DNA of 23,238 nt, taken from the NCBI GenBank assembly GCA_051000715.1, contig JBPCOB010000148.1, positions 1 through 23,238 of the forward strand, given 5' to 3'. Source of the stretch: JBPCOB01 sp051000715 (lineage in GTDB: Bacteria; Actinomycetota; Actinomycetes; JALYNC01). The position numbers were made by a program, and so were the translations under genes. The notes under the pieces were generated by a model. It had not been told where the DNA came from and made no database searches. It worked only from the letters and a program-made list of their open reading frames with translations. Positions 1 through 6,485 of this stretch are shown one piece after another. Within the stretch, counting starts at the first letter, position 1; every line of letters begins with the position of its first letter.

Positions 1-157
1 ACTGCAGCACCGGCGACGCGGCGGTCACGGTGCCGGATGACGGAGTGCTGGCCTGCGCCGTGCTGGCGGCCAGGCTGCCGATGAGGGCGACAGTGGAGCA
101 GAGGGCAATGGTTCGGCGTACTCGCGATCGAGTGGACGTGGAGCCAACACGGAGCAC
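1..157 (-). CDS. Secreted protein, N-terminal part (runs off the window)
   Basis: The first ~52 codons of a minus-strand gene lie here and the rest is outside the window. The start is the GTG at 157-155, chosen because a strong Shine-Dalgarno AGGAGGA lies at 167-161, about 4 nt upstream. The product has a classical signal peptide: a basic stretch (STRSRVRRT), a hydrophobic core (IALCSTVALIGSLAA) and an AQA-type cleavage site near residue 36. The mature part begins Ser/Thr/Ala-rich (STPSSGTVTAASP). The protein is therefore probably exported through Sec. Actinobacterial cell-wall hydrolases and resuscitation factors often begin like this, but no catalytic domain is inside the window, so the function is unknown. 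A promoter and a structured leader precede it. Confidence 0.7.
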   Translation of the reverse strand, partial: MLRVGSTSTRSRVRRTIALCSTVALIGSLAASTAQASTPSSGTVTAASPVLQ

Positions 158-184
158 GGGTCCTCCTGAGGACACCTGGGACAT

Positions 185-220
185 GGGAAGCGTTGAGGCA
201 AGGCTTCCCCAACGGGGGAA
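185..220 (-). other. 5' leader with two mutually exclusive hairpins
   Basis: Between the predicted promoter and the start codon, the minus strand reads TTCCCC (220-215), a 4-nt loop, then GGGGAA (210-205). It also reads GGGAAGC (209-203), an 11-nt loop, then GCTTCCC (191-185). The GGGGAAGC segment belongs to both stems, so only one hairpin can form at a time. The first could also act as a weak terminator for the upstream glyS transcript. I do not recognise a known riboswitch. Confidence 0.4.
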
Positions 221-224
221 AGAT

Positions 225-262
225 AAGGTAACTCAACGGGTGAGAATTGTCCAGAACTGTCC
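225..262 (-). promoter_or_regulatory. Predicted promoter with tandem 10-bp repeats over the -35
   Basis: On the minus strand, TGGACA (253-248) and TACCTT (230-225) are separated by 17 nt, a fair housekeeping-type promoter for the secreted-protein gene. Two adjacent 10-bp direct repeats, GGACAGTTCT (262-253) and GGACAATTCT (252-243), differ by one base, and the -35 spans their junction. This arrangement suggests a binding site for a regulator that recognises direct repeats. The regulator is unknown. Confidence 0.45.
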
Positions 263-266
263 GATC

Positions 267-1664
267 TCAGCCGACGCGTAGCCGCTCCACCAGGTAGTCC
301 TCGACCCGGTCCAGCGACACCCTGTCCTGCGTCATCGCGTCTCGCTCCCGCACCGTCACCGCCGAGTCGTCGAGCGAGTCGAAGTCCACGGTGACGCAGT
401 ACGGCGTACCGACCTCGTCCTGGCGGCGGTAGCGGCGGCCGATCGAGCCGGTCTCGTCGAAGTCGCAGTTCCAGCGGCGTCGCAGGGCGACGGACAGGTC
501 GCGGGCCACCGGGGAGAGCCGTTCGTTGCGCGACAGCGGCAACACCGTGGCCTTCACCGGCGCCAGCCGGGAGTCGAGCCGCAGCACCACCCGCTTGTCC
601 AGGCCGCCCTTGGCGTTGGGCGCCTCCTCCTCGCGGTAGGCGTCCAGCAGGAACGCCAACACGGCCCGGTCCACTCCCGCGGCCGGCTCGATGACGTAGG
701 GCGTGTACCGCTCGCCGGAGTCCTGGTCGAAGTAGGACAGGTCCGCCCCCGACGCCTTGGCGTGCACCGTCAGGTCGTAGTCGGTCCGGTTCGCCACCCC
801 CTCGAGCTCGCCCCACTCGGTGCGCGGGAAGCCGAACCGGTACTCGATGTCGACGGTGCGGGCGCTGTAGAAGGAGCGCTTGTCCGCGGGGTGCTCGTAC
901 CGGCGCAGGTTCGCCGGGTCGACGCCGAGGTCGACGTACCAGCTCTCGCGCTGCTCAAGCCAGTAGTCGAACCACTCGGGAGCCGACGCCGGCGGGACGA
1001 AGTACTCCATCTCCATCTGCTCGAACTCGCGTGTCCGGAAGATGAAATTGTGCGGCGTGATCTCGTTGCGGAACGACTTGCCGATCTGACCGATCCCGAA
1101 CGGCGGCTTCCTGCGGGCCGAGGCCAGCACGTTGAGGAAGTTCACGAAGATGCCTTGGGCGGTCTCCGGTCGCAGATACGCGAGGCCCGCCTCGTCCTCC
1201 ACCGGCCCCAGGTGGGTTCGCAGCATGCCGTTGAACTGGCGGGGTTCGGTGAAGGCGCCCTTGGTACCGCAGTTCGGGCAGGCCAGGTCGGCGAGGCCGC
1301 CCGCGGGTTCCGCGCCGCCGTGTCGCTCGGCGTACGCCTCGAGCAGGTGGTCCGCCCGGTGCCGGGTGTGGCAGGACTGGCACTCGGTGAGCGGGTCGGA
1401 GAAGCCGCTGACGTGCCCGCTGGCTTCCCACACCGCCGGGGCCAGGATCACCGCGGAGTCCAGCCCGACGACGTCGTCGCGCCCCTGGACGACCGAGCGC
1501 CACCACTCCCGCTTGACGTTGTTCTTCAGCTCCACGCCGAGCGGGCCGTAGTCCCAGGCAGCGCGCAGGCCGCCGTAGATCTCGCTGCTGGGGTAGACGA
1601 GGCCTCGCCGCTTGCTGAGGCTGACGATCGTGTCCATGCGGTCGGACCTGGTCGAAGCAGGCAC
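267..1664 (-). CDS. glyS: Glycyl-tRNA synthetase (class II, dimeric type)
   Basis: Attaches glycine to tRNA-Gly in the cytoplasm. The sequence matches the single-chain actinobacterial enzyme throughout: N-terminal KRRGLVYPSSEIYGG and WDYGPLGVELK, motif 2 around GKSFRNEITP and EFEQMEMEYF, the GELEGVANRTDYDL segment, motif 3 YVIEPAAGVDRA, and a C-terminal anticodon-binding domain with RRYRRQDEVGTPYC and VTVRERDAMTQDRV. An insertion carries two cysteine pairs (CQSC and CPNC, about 30 residues apart), a likely zinc site; the M. tuberculosis protein as I recall it lacks these cysteines. GTG at 1664 is preferred because GGAG lies 6 nt upstream and the family starts close to the DTIVSL motif; ATG 1637 and ATG 1676 are alternatives. 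It lies 43 nt downstream of the monooxygenase-fold gene and is probably cotranscribed with it. Only the exact start is uncertain. Confidence 0.95.
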   Translation of the reverse strand: MPASTRSDRMDTIVSLSKRRGLVYPSSEIYGGLRAAWDYGPLGVELKNNVKREWWRSVVQGRDDVVGLDSAVILAPAVWEASGHVSGFSDPLTECQSCHTRHRADHLLEAYAERHGGAEPAGGLADLACPNCGTKGAFTEPRQFNGMLRTHLGPVEDEAGLAYLRPETAQGIFVNFLNVLASARRKPPFGIGQIGKSFRNEITPHNFIFRTREFEQMEMEYFVPPASAPEWFDYWLEQRESWYVDLGVDPANLRRYEHPADKRSFYSARTVDIEYRFGFPRTEWGELEGVANRTDYDLTVHAKASGADLSYFDQDSGERYTPYVIEPAAGVDRAVLAFLLDAYREEEAPNAKGGLDKRVVLRLDSRLAPVKATVLPLSRNERLSPVARDLSVALRRRWNCDFDETGSIGRRYRRQDEVGTPYCVTVDFDSLDDSAVTVRERDAMTQDRVSLDRVEDYLVERLRVG

Positions 1665-1707
1665 GGCGGTCTCCATCCGGCTGGCGGTCGGCGAGTGCCC
1701 GTCGAGG

Positions 1708-2040
1708 CTATACGTCCCGCGCGCGTCGACTCGGGCCGGTCGCCGGAGCGCCCGGGCCGTCGGCGTACAGCACCTCGTAGGCACTCGGCTCGTCGCACCC
1801 CCGGCTCAGCAACGGCGTGGCGGCCGTCCTCACCTCGTACGCCGACAGCGCCCGGCGGTAGGCGCCGACGCCCTGCCACTCGGTGGTGAGCACCCAGGCG
1901 GTGGGATCGTCCGCGGCCCGACCGAGCCGGCCGCCCCGATACCCGGGCCGGGCGGAGAGTGCGGACAGGGCCGTCCGAGCGCTCTGGCTAAACGACTCGC
2001 CTTCGCCCTCCGGCACGCTGAAACGGGTCACGACGAGCAC
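1708..2040 (-). CDS. Antibiotic biosynthesis monooxygenase (ABM) fold protein
   Basis: A 110-residue protein with the ABM ferredoxin-like fold: it begins MLVVTRFSVPEGEGESF, continues with RPGYRGGRLGRAADDPTAWVLTTEWQ, and has a second helix containing YRRALSAYEVR. The family includes small quinone or heme monooxygenases and many proteins of unknown substrate, so only the fold is assigned. The last ~15 residues are Arg/Gly/Pro-rich and probably disordered. The start is GTG 2040. The hexamer TAGGCT lies exactly 6 nt upstream, which predicts a leaderless transcript with translation starting at the first base. The gene precedes glyS and is divergent from the zinc operon. Confidence 0.75.
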   Translation of the reverse strand: MLVVTRFSVPEGEGESFSQSARTALSALSARPGYRGGRLGRAADDPTAWVLTTEWQGVGAYRRALSAYEVRTAATPLLSRGCDEPSAYEVLYADGPGAPATGPSRRARDV

Positions 2041-2046
2041 GCAGCC

Positions 2047-2098
2047 AGCCTACCGGCACAGGTCGGAAGTGGTAACCATTTCCATTTGGGGTTAGGGT
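2047..2098. promoter_or_regulatory. Overlapping divergent promoters, both predicted leaderless
   Basis: Plus strand: TAGGGT at 2093-2098, 6 nt, then ATG of the ZIP gene at 2105. Minus strand: TAGGCT at 2052-2047, 6 nt, then GTG of the ABM gene at 2040. Both fit the actinobacterial leaderless pattern TANNNT-N6-start. A 17-nt spacer from either -10 leads to the same hexamer, 2070-2075 (TGGTAA on plus, TTACCA on minus), so the two promoters may share one -35 site. The -10 geometry is clear; the -35 is a weak match. Confidence 0.5.
2073..2094. promoter_or_regulatory. Candidate Zur operator
   Basis: An imperfect inverted repeat, TAACC (2073-2077) and GGTTA (2090-2094), encloses the relatively AT-rich core ATTTCCATTTGG. 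The stretch TAACCATTTCCATT resembles, from memory, the AATCATTTTCATT type of actinobacterial Zur box. It covers the spacer and -10 of the ZIP-zur promoter, which suits zinc-dependent repression. The assignment rests mainly on gene context. Confidence 0.35.
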
Positions 2099-2104
2099 CC
2101 TCTC

Positions 2105-2827
2105 ATGGCGGTCGCCTTCGCGCTGAGCACCTTCGTGTCCACCCTGCTGGGCGGGGTCGTGGCGCTGCGCAATCGGGACCGGCTGCACCTGGTGCTCGGC
2201 TTCACCGCCGGCGTACTGCTCGGGGTCGTCGCCTTCGACCTGCTGCCGGAGATCTTCGATCTCGCCGGCGGCGCGGGCCGCGGCGTCCCGACGGTGATGC
2301 TGGCCTTCGCGGCCGGCTTCATCGCGTTGCACCTGCTGGAGCGGACGGTCGCCATGCACGGGGCGCACGAGAGCGAGTACGGCGAGCACAACCACGCCGC
2401 GGTCGGGCTTGCCTCGGCGCTCGCCCTGTGCGCCCACTCCTTCATGGACGGGCTCGGCATCGGGCTGGGCTTCCAGGCCGGTCCGGCGATCGGCGTGACC
2501 GTGGCGATCGCGGTGATCGCGCATGACTTCGCGGACGGGTTGAACACCGTCTCGATCATGCTCGCGCACCGCAACACCCTGCGGCGGTCGATGCTGCTGC
2601 TCGGGCTCGACGCGACCGCCCCGGTCCTCGGGGCGGCGTCCACCCTGCTCTTCACCGTGCCCGACCACCTGCTCGGGCTCTACCTGGGCTTCTTCGCCGG
2701 CTTCCTGCTCTACCTGGCGACCGGCGACATCCTGCCGGAGGCGCACAGCCGGCACCCGTCGCGGCTGACCCTGGTGGCCACCCTGGTCGGCATCACCGCC
2801 ATGTGGGGCGTCGTGACCGCCTCATGA
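2105..2827 (+). CDS. ZIP-family zinc/divalent metal transporter
   Basis: A 240-residue membrane protein with about eight hydrophobic segments. The two metal-binding helices of the ZIP family are visible: HSFMDGLGIG (His111, Asp115) and HDFADGLN (His140, Asp144). A loop near residues 85-97 contains four histidines. The family moves zinc or related divalent metals into the cytoplasm. The stop codon overlaps the start of zur as ATGA (2824-2827), so the two genes form one translationally coupled unit. A leaderless start is predicted from the TAGGGT -10 element. Zinc is the likeliest substrate because of zur and the candidate Zur box; iron or manganese cannot be excluded. Confidence 0.85.
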   Translation: MAVAFALSTFVSTLLGGVVALRNRDRLHLVLGFTAGVLLGVVAFDLLPEIFDLAGGAGRGVPTVMLAFAAGFIALHLLERTVAMHGAHESEYGEHNHAAVGLASALALCAHSFMDGLGIGLGFQAGPAIGVTVAIAVIAHDFADGLNTVSIMLAHRNTLRRSMLLLGLDATAPVLGAASTLLFTVPDHLLGLYLGFFAGFLLYLATGDILPEAHSRHPSRLTLVATLVGITAMWGVVTAS

Positions 2828-3198
2828 CCCGCCAGCGCGAGGCGATCACCGCCGTCCTGGAGTCATCCGGGGGCTTCCGCAGCGCCCAGGAGCTCTACGC
2901 CGACCTCCGCCGGTCCGGGCGCCGGGTGGGCCTGACGACGGTCTACCGGACGCTGGCGACGCTCGCCGGCTCCGGCGCCGTGGACGTCCTGCGCGGCGCC
3001 GACGGCGAGGCGGCGTACCGCTGGTGTGCGACCGACCGACACCACCACCACCTGGTCTGCCGCGACTGCGGCCGCACCGTCGAGGTCGCAGGTACCGCGG
3101 TGGAGCGCTGGGCGGAGCGGGTGGCCGCCGAGCACGGCTACTCCGACGTGAGCCACACCGTGGAGATCTTCGGTCGCTGCGCCGAGTGCGACGGCTGA
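2824..3198 (+). CDS. zur: Fur-family metalloregulator, probably Zur
   Basis: A 124-residue Fur-family repressor. The N-terminal winged helix includes FRSAQELYADLR and the recognition-helix region GLTTVYRTLATL. The dimerisation/metal domain has HHHHLVCRDCG (His73-76, Cys79, Cys82) and the C-terminal pair CAEC (Cys119, Cys122), the four cysteines of the structural zinc site. His104 and His111 are candidate regulatory-metal ligands. The ATG at 2824 overlaps the transporter stop codon; an upstream in-frame start would sit inside the transporter gene. Linkage to a ZIP transporter and to glyS, as for zur (furB) near glyS in mycobacteria, supports Zur over Fur or PerR. It probably represses its own operon when zinc is plentiful. 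Confidence 0.85.
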   Translation: MTRQREAITAVLESSGGFRSAQELYADLRRSGRRVGLTTVYRTLATLAGSGAVDVLRGADGEAAYRWCATDRHHHHLVCRDCGRTVEVAGTAVERWAERVAAEHGYSDVSHTVEIFGRCAECDG

Positions 3199-3214
3199 GC
3201 CCCGGTCCTCAGCC
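3193..3214. terminator. Hairpin between convergent zur and VOC genes
   Basis: GGCTGAG (3193-3199), an 8-nt loop and CTCAGCC (3208-3214) form a perfect 7-bp stem. The zur stop codon (3196-3198) lies in one arm and the stop codon of the minus-strand VOC gene (3209-3211) in the other. There is no T-run, so this would be a tail-less bidirectional terminator of the kind proposed for actinobacteria. Confidence 0.45.
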
Positions 3215-3574
3215 CAGCTCGCCGGCCGGCTCGAGCAGCTCCACCCGGTTACCGGCGGGGTCGCGGGTGAAGCCGCGCCGGCCGCCGAAGAGGTCGGCCT
3301 GCTCCGTCCACGGCGCCCCGGCCTCCGCCAACCGATCCAGCGCGCCGGCGAAGTCGTCCACGACCATCCCGAAGTGCATGTCCGGATGGCGAGCGCCCGG
3401 GCGCTCGCTCACGTGCAGCTGCGAGCCGGTGCCGATGTCGAACCAGGCCCCTTCGGCGGCCACCCCGGCCGCGGGCTTCGGGACCTGCTGCAGACCCAGC
3501 ACACCGGCGTAGAACGCCACGGCGGCGTCGGTCTGGCCGGGCGGGACGACGACGTTCACGTGGTGCAGGCGCAT
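3209..3574 (-). CDS. VOC-superfamily (glyoxalase/dioxygenase fold) protein
   Basis: A 121-residue, two-module vicinal-oxygen-chelate protein. Visible markers are LHHVNVVVPPG at the first strand, AVAFYAGVLGL, FDIGTGSQLHVSE, HPDMHFGMVVDD at the start of the second module, and TRDPAGNRVELLEP at the end. His5, the His of QLHV or DMHF, and the Glu of NRVELLE are plausible metal ligands. The family includes glyoxalase I, dioxygenases and resistance proteins; the substrate cannot be read from the sequence. The ATG (3574-3572) shares one base with the uppS stop codon (TGATG), and a GAGGAG stretch lies upstream inside uppS, so translation is probably coupled to uppS. Confidence 0.8.
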   Translation of the reverse strand: MRLHHVNVVVPPGQTDAAVAFYAGVLGLQQVPKPAAGVAAEGAWFDIGTGSQLHVSERPGARHPDMHFGMVVDDFAGALDRLAEAGAPWTEQADLFGGRRGFTRDPAGNRVELLEPAGELG

Positions 3575-4362
3575 CAGGAGATCTCCTCGTTGGGAAGCGC
3601 GGCGCCGTACCGGCGGTCGCGGCGGGCGTAGCCCTCGATCGCCGACCACAGATGGCGGCGGTCGAAGTCGGGCCAGAGCGTGTCGAGGAAGGCGAGCTCG
3701 GCGTACGCCGACTGCCAGAGCAGGAAGTTGGAGATCCGCTGCTCCCCGCTGGACCGAACGAACAGGTCCACGTCGGGCATCTCCGGCTCGTCGAGGTAAC
3801 GCGCGATGGTGCGCTCGGTGACCGTCTCCGGATCGAGACGGCCGGCGGCGACGTCACGGGCGATCGCTGCCGCGGCGTCGGCGATCTCGGCCCGGCCGCC
3901 GTAGTTGACGCACATCGTCAGCGTCAGCACCCGGTTGTCCTCGGTCAGCCGCTCGGCCTCCTCCAGCTGCCGCACCACGCTCTTCCACAGCCGGGGCCGC
4001 CGGCCGGCCCAGCGCACCCGTACGCCGAGCGCGTGCATCTCGTCCCGTCGGCGTACCAGAACGTCCTGGTTGAACCCCATCAGGAAGCGCACCTCCTCCG
4101 GTGAGCGCTTCCAGTTCTCCGTCGAGAAGGCGTACGCCGACAGCCACCGCACGCCGACCTCGATCGCGCCCTCCACGCAGTCGAACAGTGCATGCTCGCC
4201 GGCGGCGTGGCCGGCGGTGCGAGGCAGCCCTCGCGCCTTCGCCCACCGACCGTTGCCGTCCATCACCAGGGCGACGTGCCGGGGCACCCGCTCCGCCGGA
4301 ATGGCCGGGGGCAGGGCGCCGGAGGAGTGCGGCGTCGGCGGCCGGACCGTGGCCGCCCTCAC
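3574..4362 (-). CDS. uppS: Isoprenyl (undecaprenyl/decaprenyl) diphosphate synthase
   Basis: A cis-prenyltransferase that condenses isopentenyl diphosphate onto an allylic primer to make the long-chain lipid carrier for peptidoglycan and arabinogalactan precursors. The product is 262 residues. The hallmark VMDGNGRWA carries the catalytic Asp35. Further conserved blocks are YAFSTENWKRSPEEVRFLM, CVNYGGRAEI, PDVDLFVRSSGEQRISNFLLWQSAYAE and LWPDFDRRHLW. The GTG at 4362 forms a GTGA overlap with the recO stop, with GGAG 5 nt upstream. The first ~25 residues are a Pro-rich, poorly conserved tail, shorter than in the M. tuberculosis enzyme. The recO-uppS pairing is conserved in actinobacteria. Product chain length cannot be inferred. 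Confidence 0.93.
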   Translation of the reverse strand: MRAATVRPPTPHSSGALPPAIPAERVPRHVALVMDGNGRWAKARGLPRTAGHAAGEHALFDCVEGAIEVGVRWLSAYAFSTENWKRSPEEVRFLMGFNQDVLVRRRDEMHALGVRVRWAGRRPRLWKSVVRQLEEAERLTEDNRVLTLTMCVNYGGRAEIADAAAAIARDVAAGRLDPETVTERTIARYLDEPEMPDVDLFVRSSGEQRISNFLLWQSAYAELAFLDTLWPDFDRRHLWSAIEGYARRDRRYGAALPNEEIS

Positions 4363-5099
4363 GTGCGCTCCACCAGCGGCAGCGAGCGCAGCCCGCGCTC
4401 GAGATGCCATTGCAGGTACGCCGCGACCAGCCCGCTCGCCTCCCGGCGGTCACGCCCCTCGCTGCCGTCGGCGACCGGCCAGTCGCCGCTGCCCAGCGCG
4501 TCGAGCAGGGCCACGGTTGCCGGCGCCGGGGACACCGAGCCGGCCGGCCGGCAGTCCGGGCACACCATCCCCCCGGCCGGTACGGCGAACGCGCGGTGCG
4601 GGCCCGGCGCCCCGCAGCGGGCGCAGTCGTGGAGCGAAGGCTGGTAGCCGGCCACCGAGAGCGAGCGCAGCACAAATGCGTCCAGCACCAGCGTCGCCGT
4701 GTGCTTGCGCTCCACGAGCGCCCGCAACCCGCCGACCAGCAGCAGGTAGAGGCGCAGCGACGGCTCGCGTTCCTCGGCCGTGAGCCGCTCGGCGGTCTCC
4801 AGCATCGCCGTACCGGCCGTGTAGGTCGGGTAGTCGGACACGATCGCCGCACCGAACGCCGTCAGCGACTCGGCCTGGGTGACGATGTCGAGCTCCCGGC
4901 CGGCGTAGAGCTGCAGGTCCACGTGGCTGAACGGCTCGAGCCGGGCGCCCCAGCGCGACTTGGTCCGCCGGACTCCCTTGGCCACCGCCCGGACCCGGCC
5001 GTGGCGGCGGGTGAGCAGCCCGACGATCCGGTCGGCCTCACCCAGCTTCTGGGTGCGCAGGACGACCGCCTCGTCGCGGTAGAGCGTCACGCCGCTCAT
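4359..5099 (-). CDS. recO: DNA repair protein RecO
   Basis: RecO works with RecR (and RecF) to load RecA onto SSB-coated single-stranded DNA during gap repair. The 246-residue product shows the N-terminal OB fold (LYRDEAVVLRTQKLGEADRIV, VRAVAKGVRR, WGARLEPFSHVDLQLYAGRELDIV), a helical C-terminal domain, a zinc-finger-like CARC...CPDC segment, and the conserved end LQWHLERGLRSLPLVERT. ATG 5099 gives the usual N-terminus; GTG 5105 and an in-frame TTG at 5156 are alternatives. The 142-nt gap to era (5100-5241) holds only a weak GGGC-TCAG-GCCC palindrome (5202-5213) and an 11-codon open frame, so recO and the genes after it may have a separate transcript start. Confidence 0.92.
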   Translation of the reverse strand: MSGVTLYRDEAVVLRTQKLGEADRIVGLLTRRHGRVRAVAKGVRRTKSRWGARLEPFSHVDLQLYAGRELDIVTQAESLTAFGAAIVSDYPTYTAGTAMLETAERLTAEEREPSLRLYLLLVGGLRALVERKHTATLVLDAFVLRSLSVAGYQPSLHDCARCGAPGPHRAFAVPAGGMVCPDCRPAGSVSPAPATVALLDALGSGDWPVADGSEGRDRREASGLVAAYLQWHLERGLRSLPLVERT

Positions 5100-5241
5100 T
5101 GTCACCGAGCGGCGCCTGAAGCGATGGCCCTCCGGCGGGTCGCCGTCAGACGTCAAGCGACCACAGGCACTGACGTCGACACCAGCATGTTGCTCACAAT
5201 CGGGCTCAGGCCCCCGGTGGTTGCGGGCGGCCGTTCAGGGT

Positions 5242-6135
5242 TCAGAAGCCGAGCCGGCGCAGCTGCTTGGGGTCGCGCTGCCAGTCCTTGGCGACCTTGA
5301 CGTGCAGCTCGAGGAAGACGGGGCTGCCCAGCAGATTCTGCACCTGGTGGCGCGCGACCGTCCCCACCGTCTTCAGCCGGGCGCCGCCGGCCCCGATGAC
5401 GATCGGCTTCTGCGACGGGCGCTCGACGTAGAGGATCGCGTGGATGTCGACGAGGTCCTTGTCGGGGCGGCGGGACATCTCCTCCACGACCACTGCCAGC
5501 GAGTGCGGGAGCTCGTCGCGAACCCCCTCCAGCGCCGCCTCGCGGATCAGCTCGCTCACCATGGTGGCCTCGGGCTCATCGGTCAGCTCCCCTTCCGGGT
5601 AGAGCGGCGGCCCCGCTGGCAGCCGGGCGACCAGCAGGTCGGCGAGCAGCTCGACCTGGTAACCGCTGGTGGCCGAGATCGGGACAACCTCCGCCCAGTC
5701 GTGCAGCTCTGTCACCGCCAGTAGGTGGGCGCCGAGCCGGTCGGCGTCCATCAGGTCGGCCTTGGTCACGACCGCGAGCACCGGCGTACGCAGCCGAGCC
5801 AGCTCGGCAGCGAGGTAGCGGTCGCCGGGCCCGATCCGCTCGTTCGCGGGCAGGCAGCAACCCACCACGTCCACCTCGGCGAGAGCCGTCCGGACGACCT
5901 CGTTGAGCCGCTCGCCGAGCAGCGTCCGCGGCCGGTGCAGACCCGGGGTGTCGATCAGGATCAGCTGGGCGTCCGGGCGGTGGACGATGCCGCGGACCGC
6001 GTGCCGGGTCGTCTGCGGCCGGCCGCTGGTGATCGCCACCTTGGTACCCACCAGGGCGTTGGTCAGCGTGGACTTGCCGACGTTCGGACGGCCGACGAAG
6101 CAGGCGAAGCCGGCCCGGTGCGCCGGCGGGCTCAC
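5242..6135 (-). CDS. era: GTPase Era
   Basis: A ribosome-assembly GTPase that binds the 3' end of 16S rRNA. Of 297 residues, the N-terminal GTPase domain has the P-loop GRPNVGKS (Gly15-Ser22), the switch I region with RPQTTRHAVRGI, G3 DTPG, G4 TKAD and G5 SATSG. The C-terminal KH domain includes ELPHSLAVVVEEM and the signature PIVIGAGGARLKTVG, ending AKDWQRDPKQLRRLGF. G4 has Thr instead of the textbook Asn, which also occurs in actinobacterial homologues as I recall. The GTG at 6135 overlaps the stop of the upstream deaminase-like gene as GTGA and is preferred over an in-frame TTG at 6144. With ybeY upstream, it belongs to a 16S rRNA maturation cluster. Confidence 0.95.
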   Translation of the reverse strand: MSPPAHRAGFACFVGRPNVGKSTLTNALVGTKVAITSGRPQTTRHAVRGIVHRPDAQLILIDTPGLHRPRTLLGERLNEVVRTALAEVDVVGCCLPANERIGPGDRYLAAELARLRTPVLAVVTKADLMDADRLGAHLLAVTELHDWAEVVPISATSGYQVELLADLLVARLPAGPPLYPEGELTDEPEATMVSELIREAALEGVRDELPHSLAVVVEEMSRRPDKDLVDIHAILYVERPSQKPIVIGAGGARLKTVGTVARHQVQNLLGSPVFLELHVKVAKDWQRDPKQLRRLGF

Positions 6136-6485
6136 GGCGTCCAAGTGCGGCGCACGGCTCCATCGGGACCGGCGACGAGCACCAGCGGTACGCCGAACTC
6201 CCCCAGCATCGGCTCCCCCGTAAACTCACCGTCCCGCTCGGTGACGACGGCTGCCGCCTCGAACCGGCGGCTGCCACTCGAGGCGGCGGCTGCGATCGCC
6301 CCGCGCAGGGCGGTCGTGGTCCAGTCGGGGTCGACATTCTCCACCGTCGCTGCGGCGTAGGCACGCCCGTCGGTGTCGCGGACGGCGGCGCCCTCGGCGG
6401 CGCCCGTGTACGGAACGTAGGCGCGGGTTCGAGCGGCGCGGGCCAGGGTGACCAGCTTCGCGTCCTCGGCGGAGAGCTCACTCAT
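6132..6485 (-). CDS. Cytidine-deaminase-like protein lacking catalytic residues
   Basis: A 117-residue protein that aligns along its length with cytidine deaminase: YVPYTGAAEGAAVRDTDGR at the start of the fold, TVENVDPDWTTTALRGAIAAAASSG where the enzyme has NVENx...CAExxA, and a C-terminal strand region. The Cys-Ala-Glu that holds zinc and the proton-shuttle Glu reads Thr-Ala-Leu, and the second motif (PCGxCRQ) is absent, replaced by EPMLGEFGVPL. It is therefore not expected to deaminate cytidine. The same small gene sits between corC and era in mycobacteria (Rv2365c, annotated hypothetical as I recall), which suggests a conserved non-catalytic role. Its ATG (6485) overlaps the corC stop as ATGA and its stop overlaps era as GTGA, so translation of all three is coupled. 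Confidence 0.8.
   Translation of the reverse strand: MSELSAEDAKLVTLARAARTRAYVPYTGAAEGAAVRDTDGRAYAAATVENVDPDWTTTALRGAIAAAASSGSRRFEAAAVVTERDGEFTGEPMLGEFGVPLVLVAGPDGAVRRTWTP

Noticed and set aside
158..266. Possible cyclic-di-AMP (ydaO-type) riboswitch before the secreted-protein gene
   Set aside because: The interval is too short and lacks the conserved core sequences I know for that element; only two simple competing hairpins are seen.
762..1889. Long open frames antisense to glyS and to many other genes
   Set aside because: High GC keeps antisense frames open. Their products are Arg/Pro/Gly-rich without domains, while the opposite strand encodes clearly conserved proteins.
5100..5241. An 11-codon open frame upstream of recO as a leader peptide
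   Set aside because: It has no clear ribosome site, amino acid bias or attenuator structure; such short frames are expected by chance.
5242..6135. TKAD instead of NKxD in Era as a loss of GTP specificity
   Set aside because: Actinobacterial Era proteins, as I recall, commonly have Thr here, and the other G motifs are intact.
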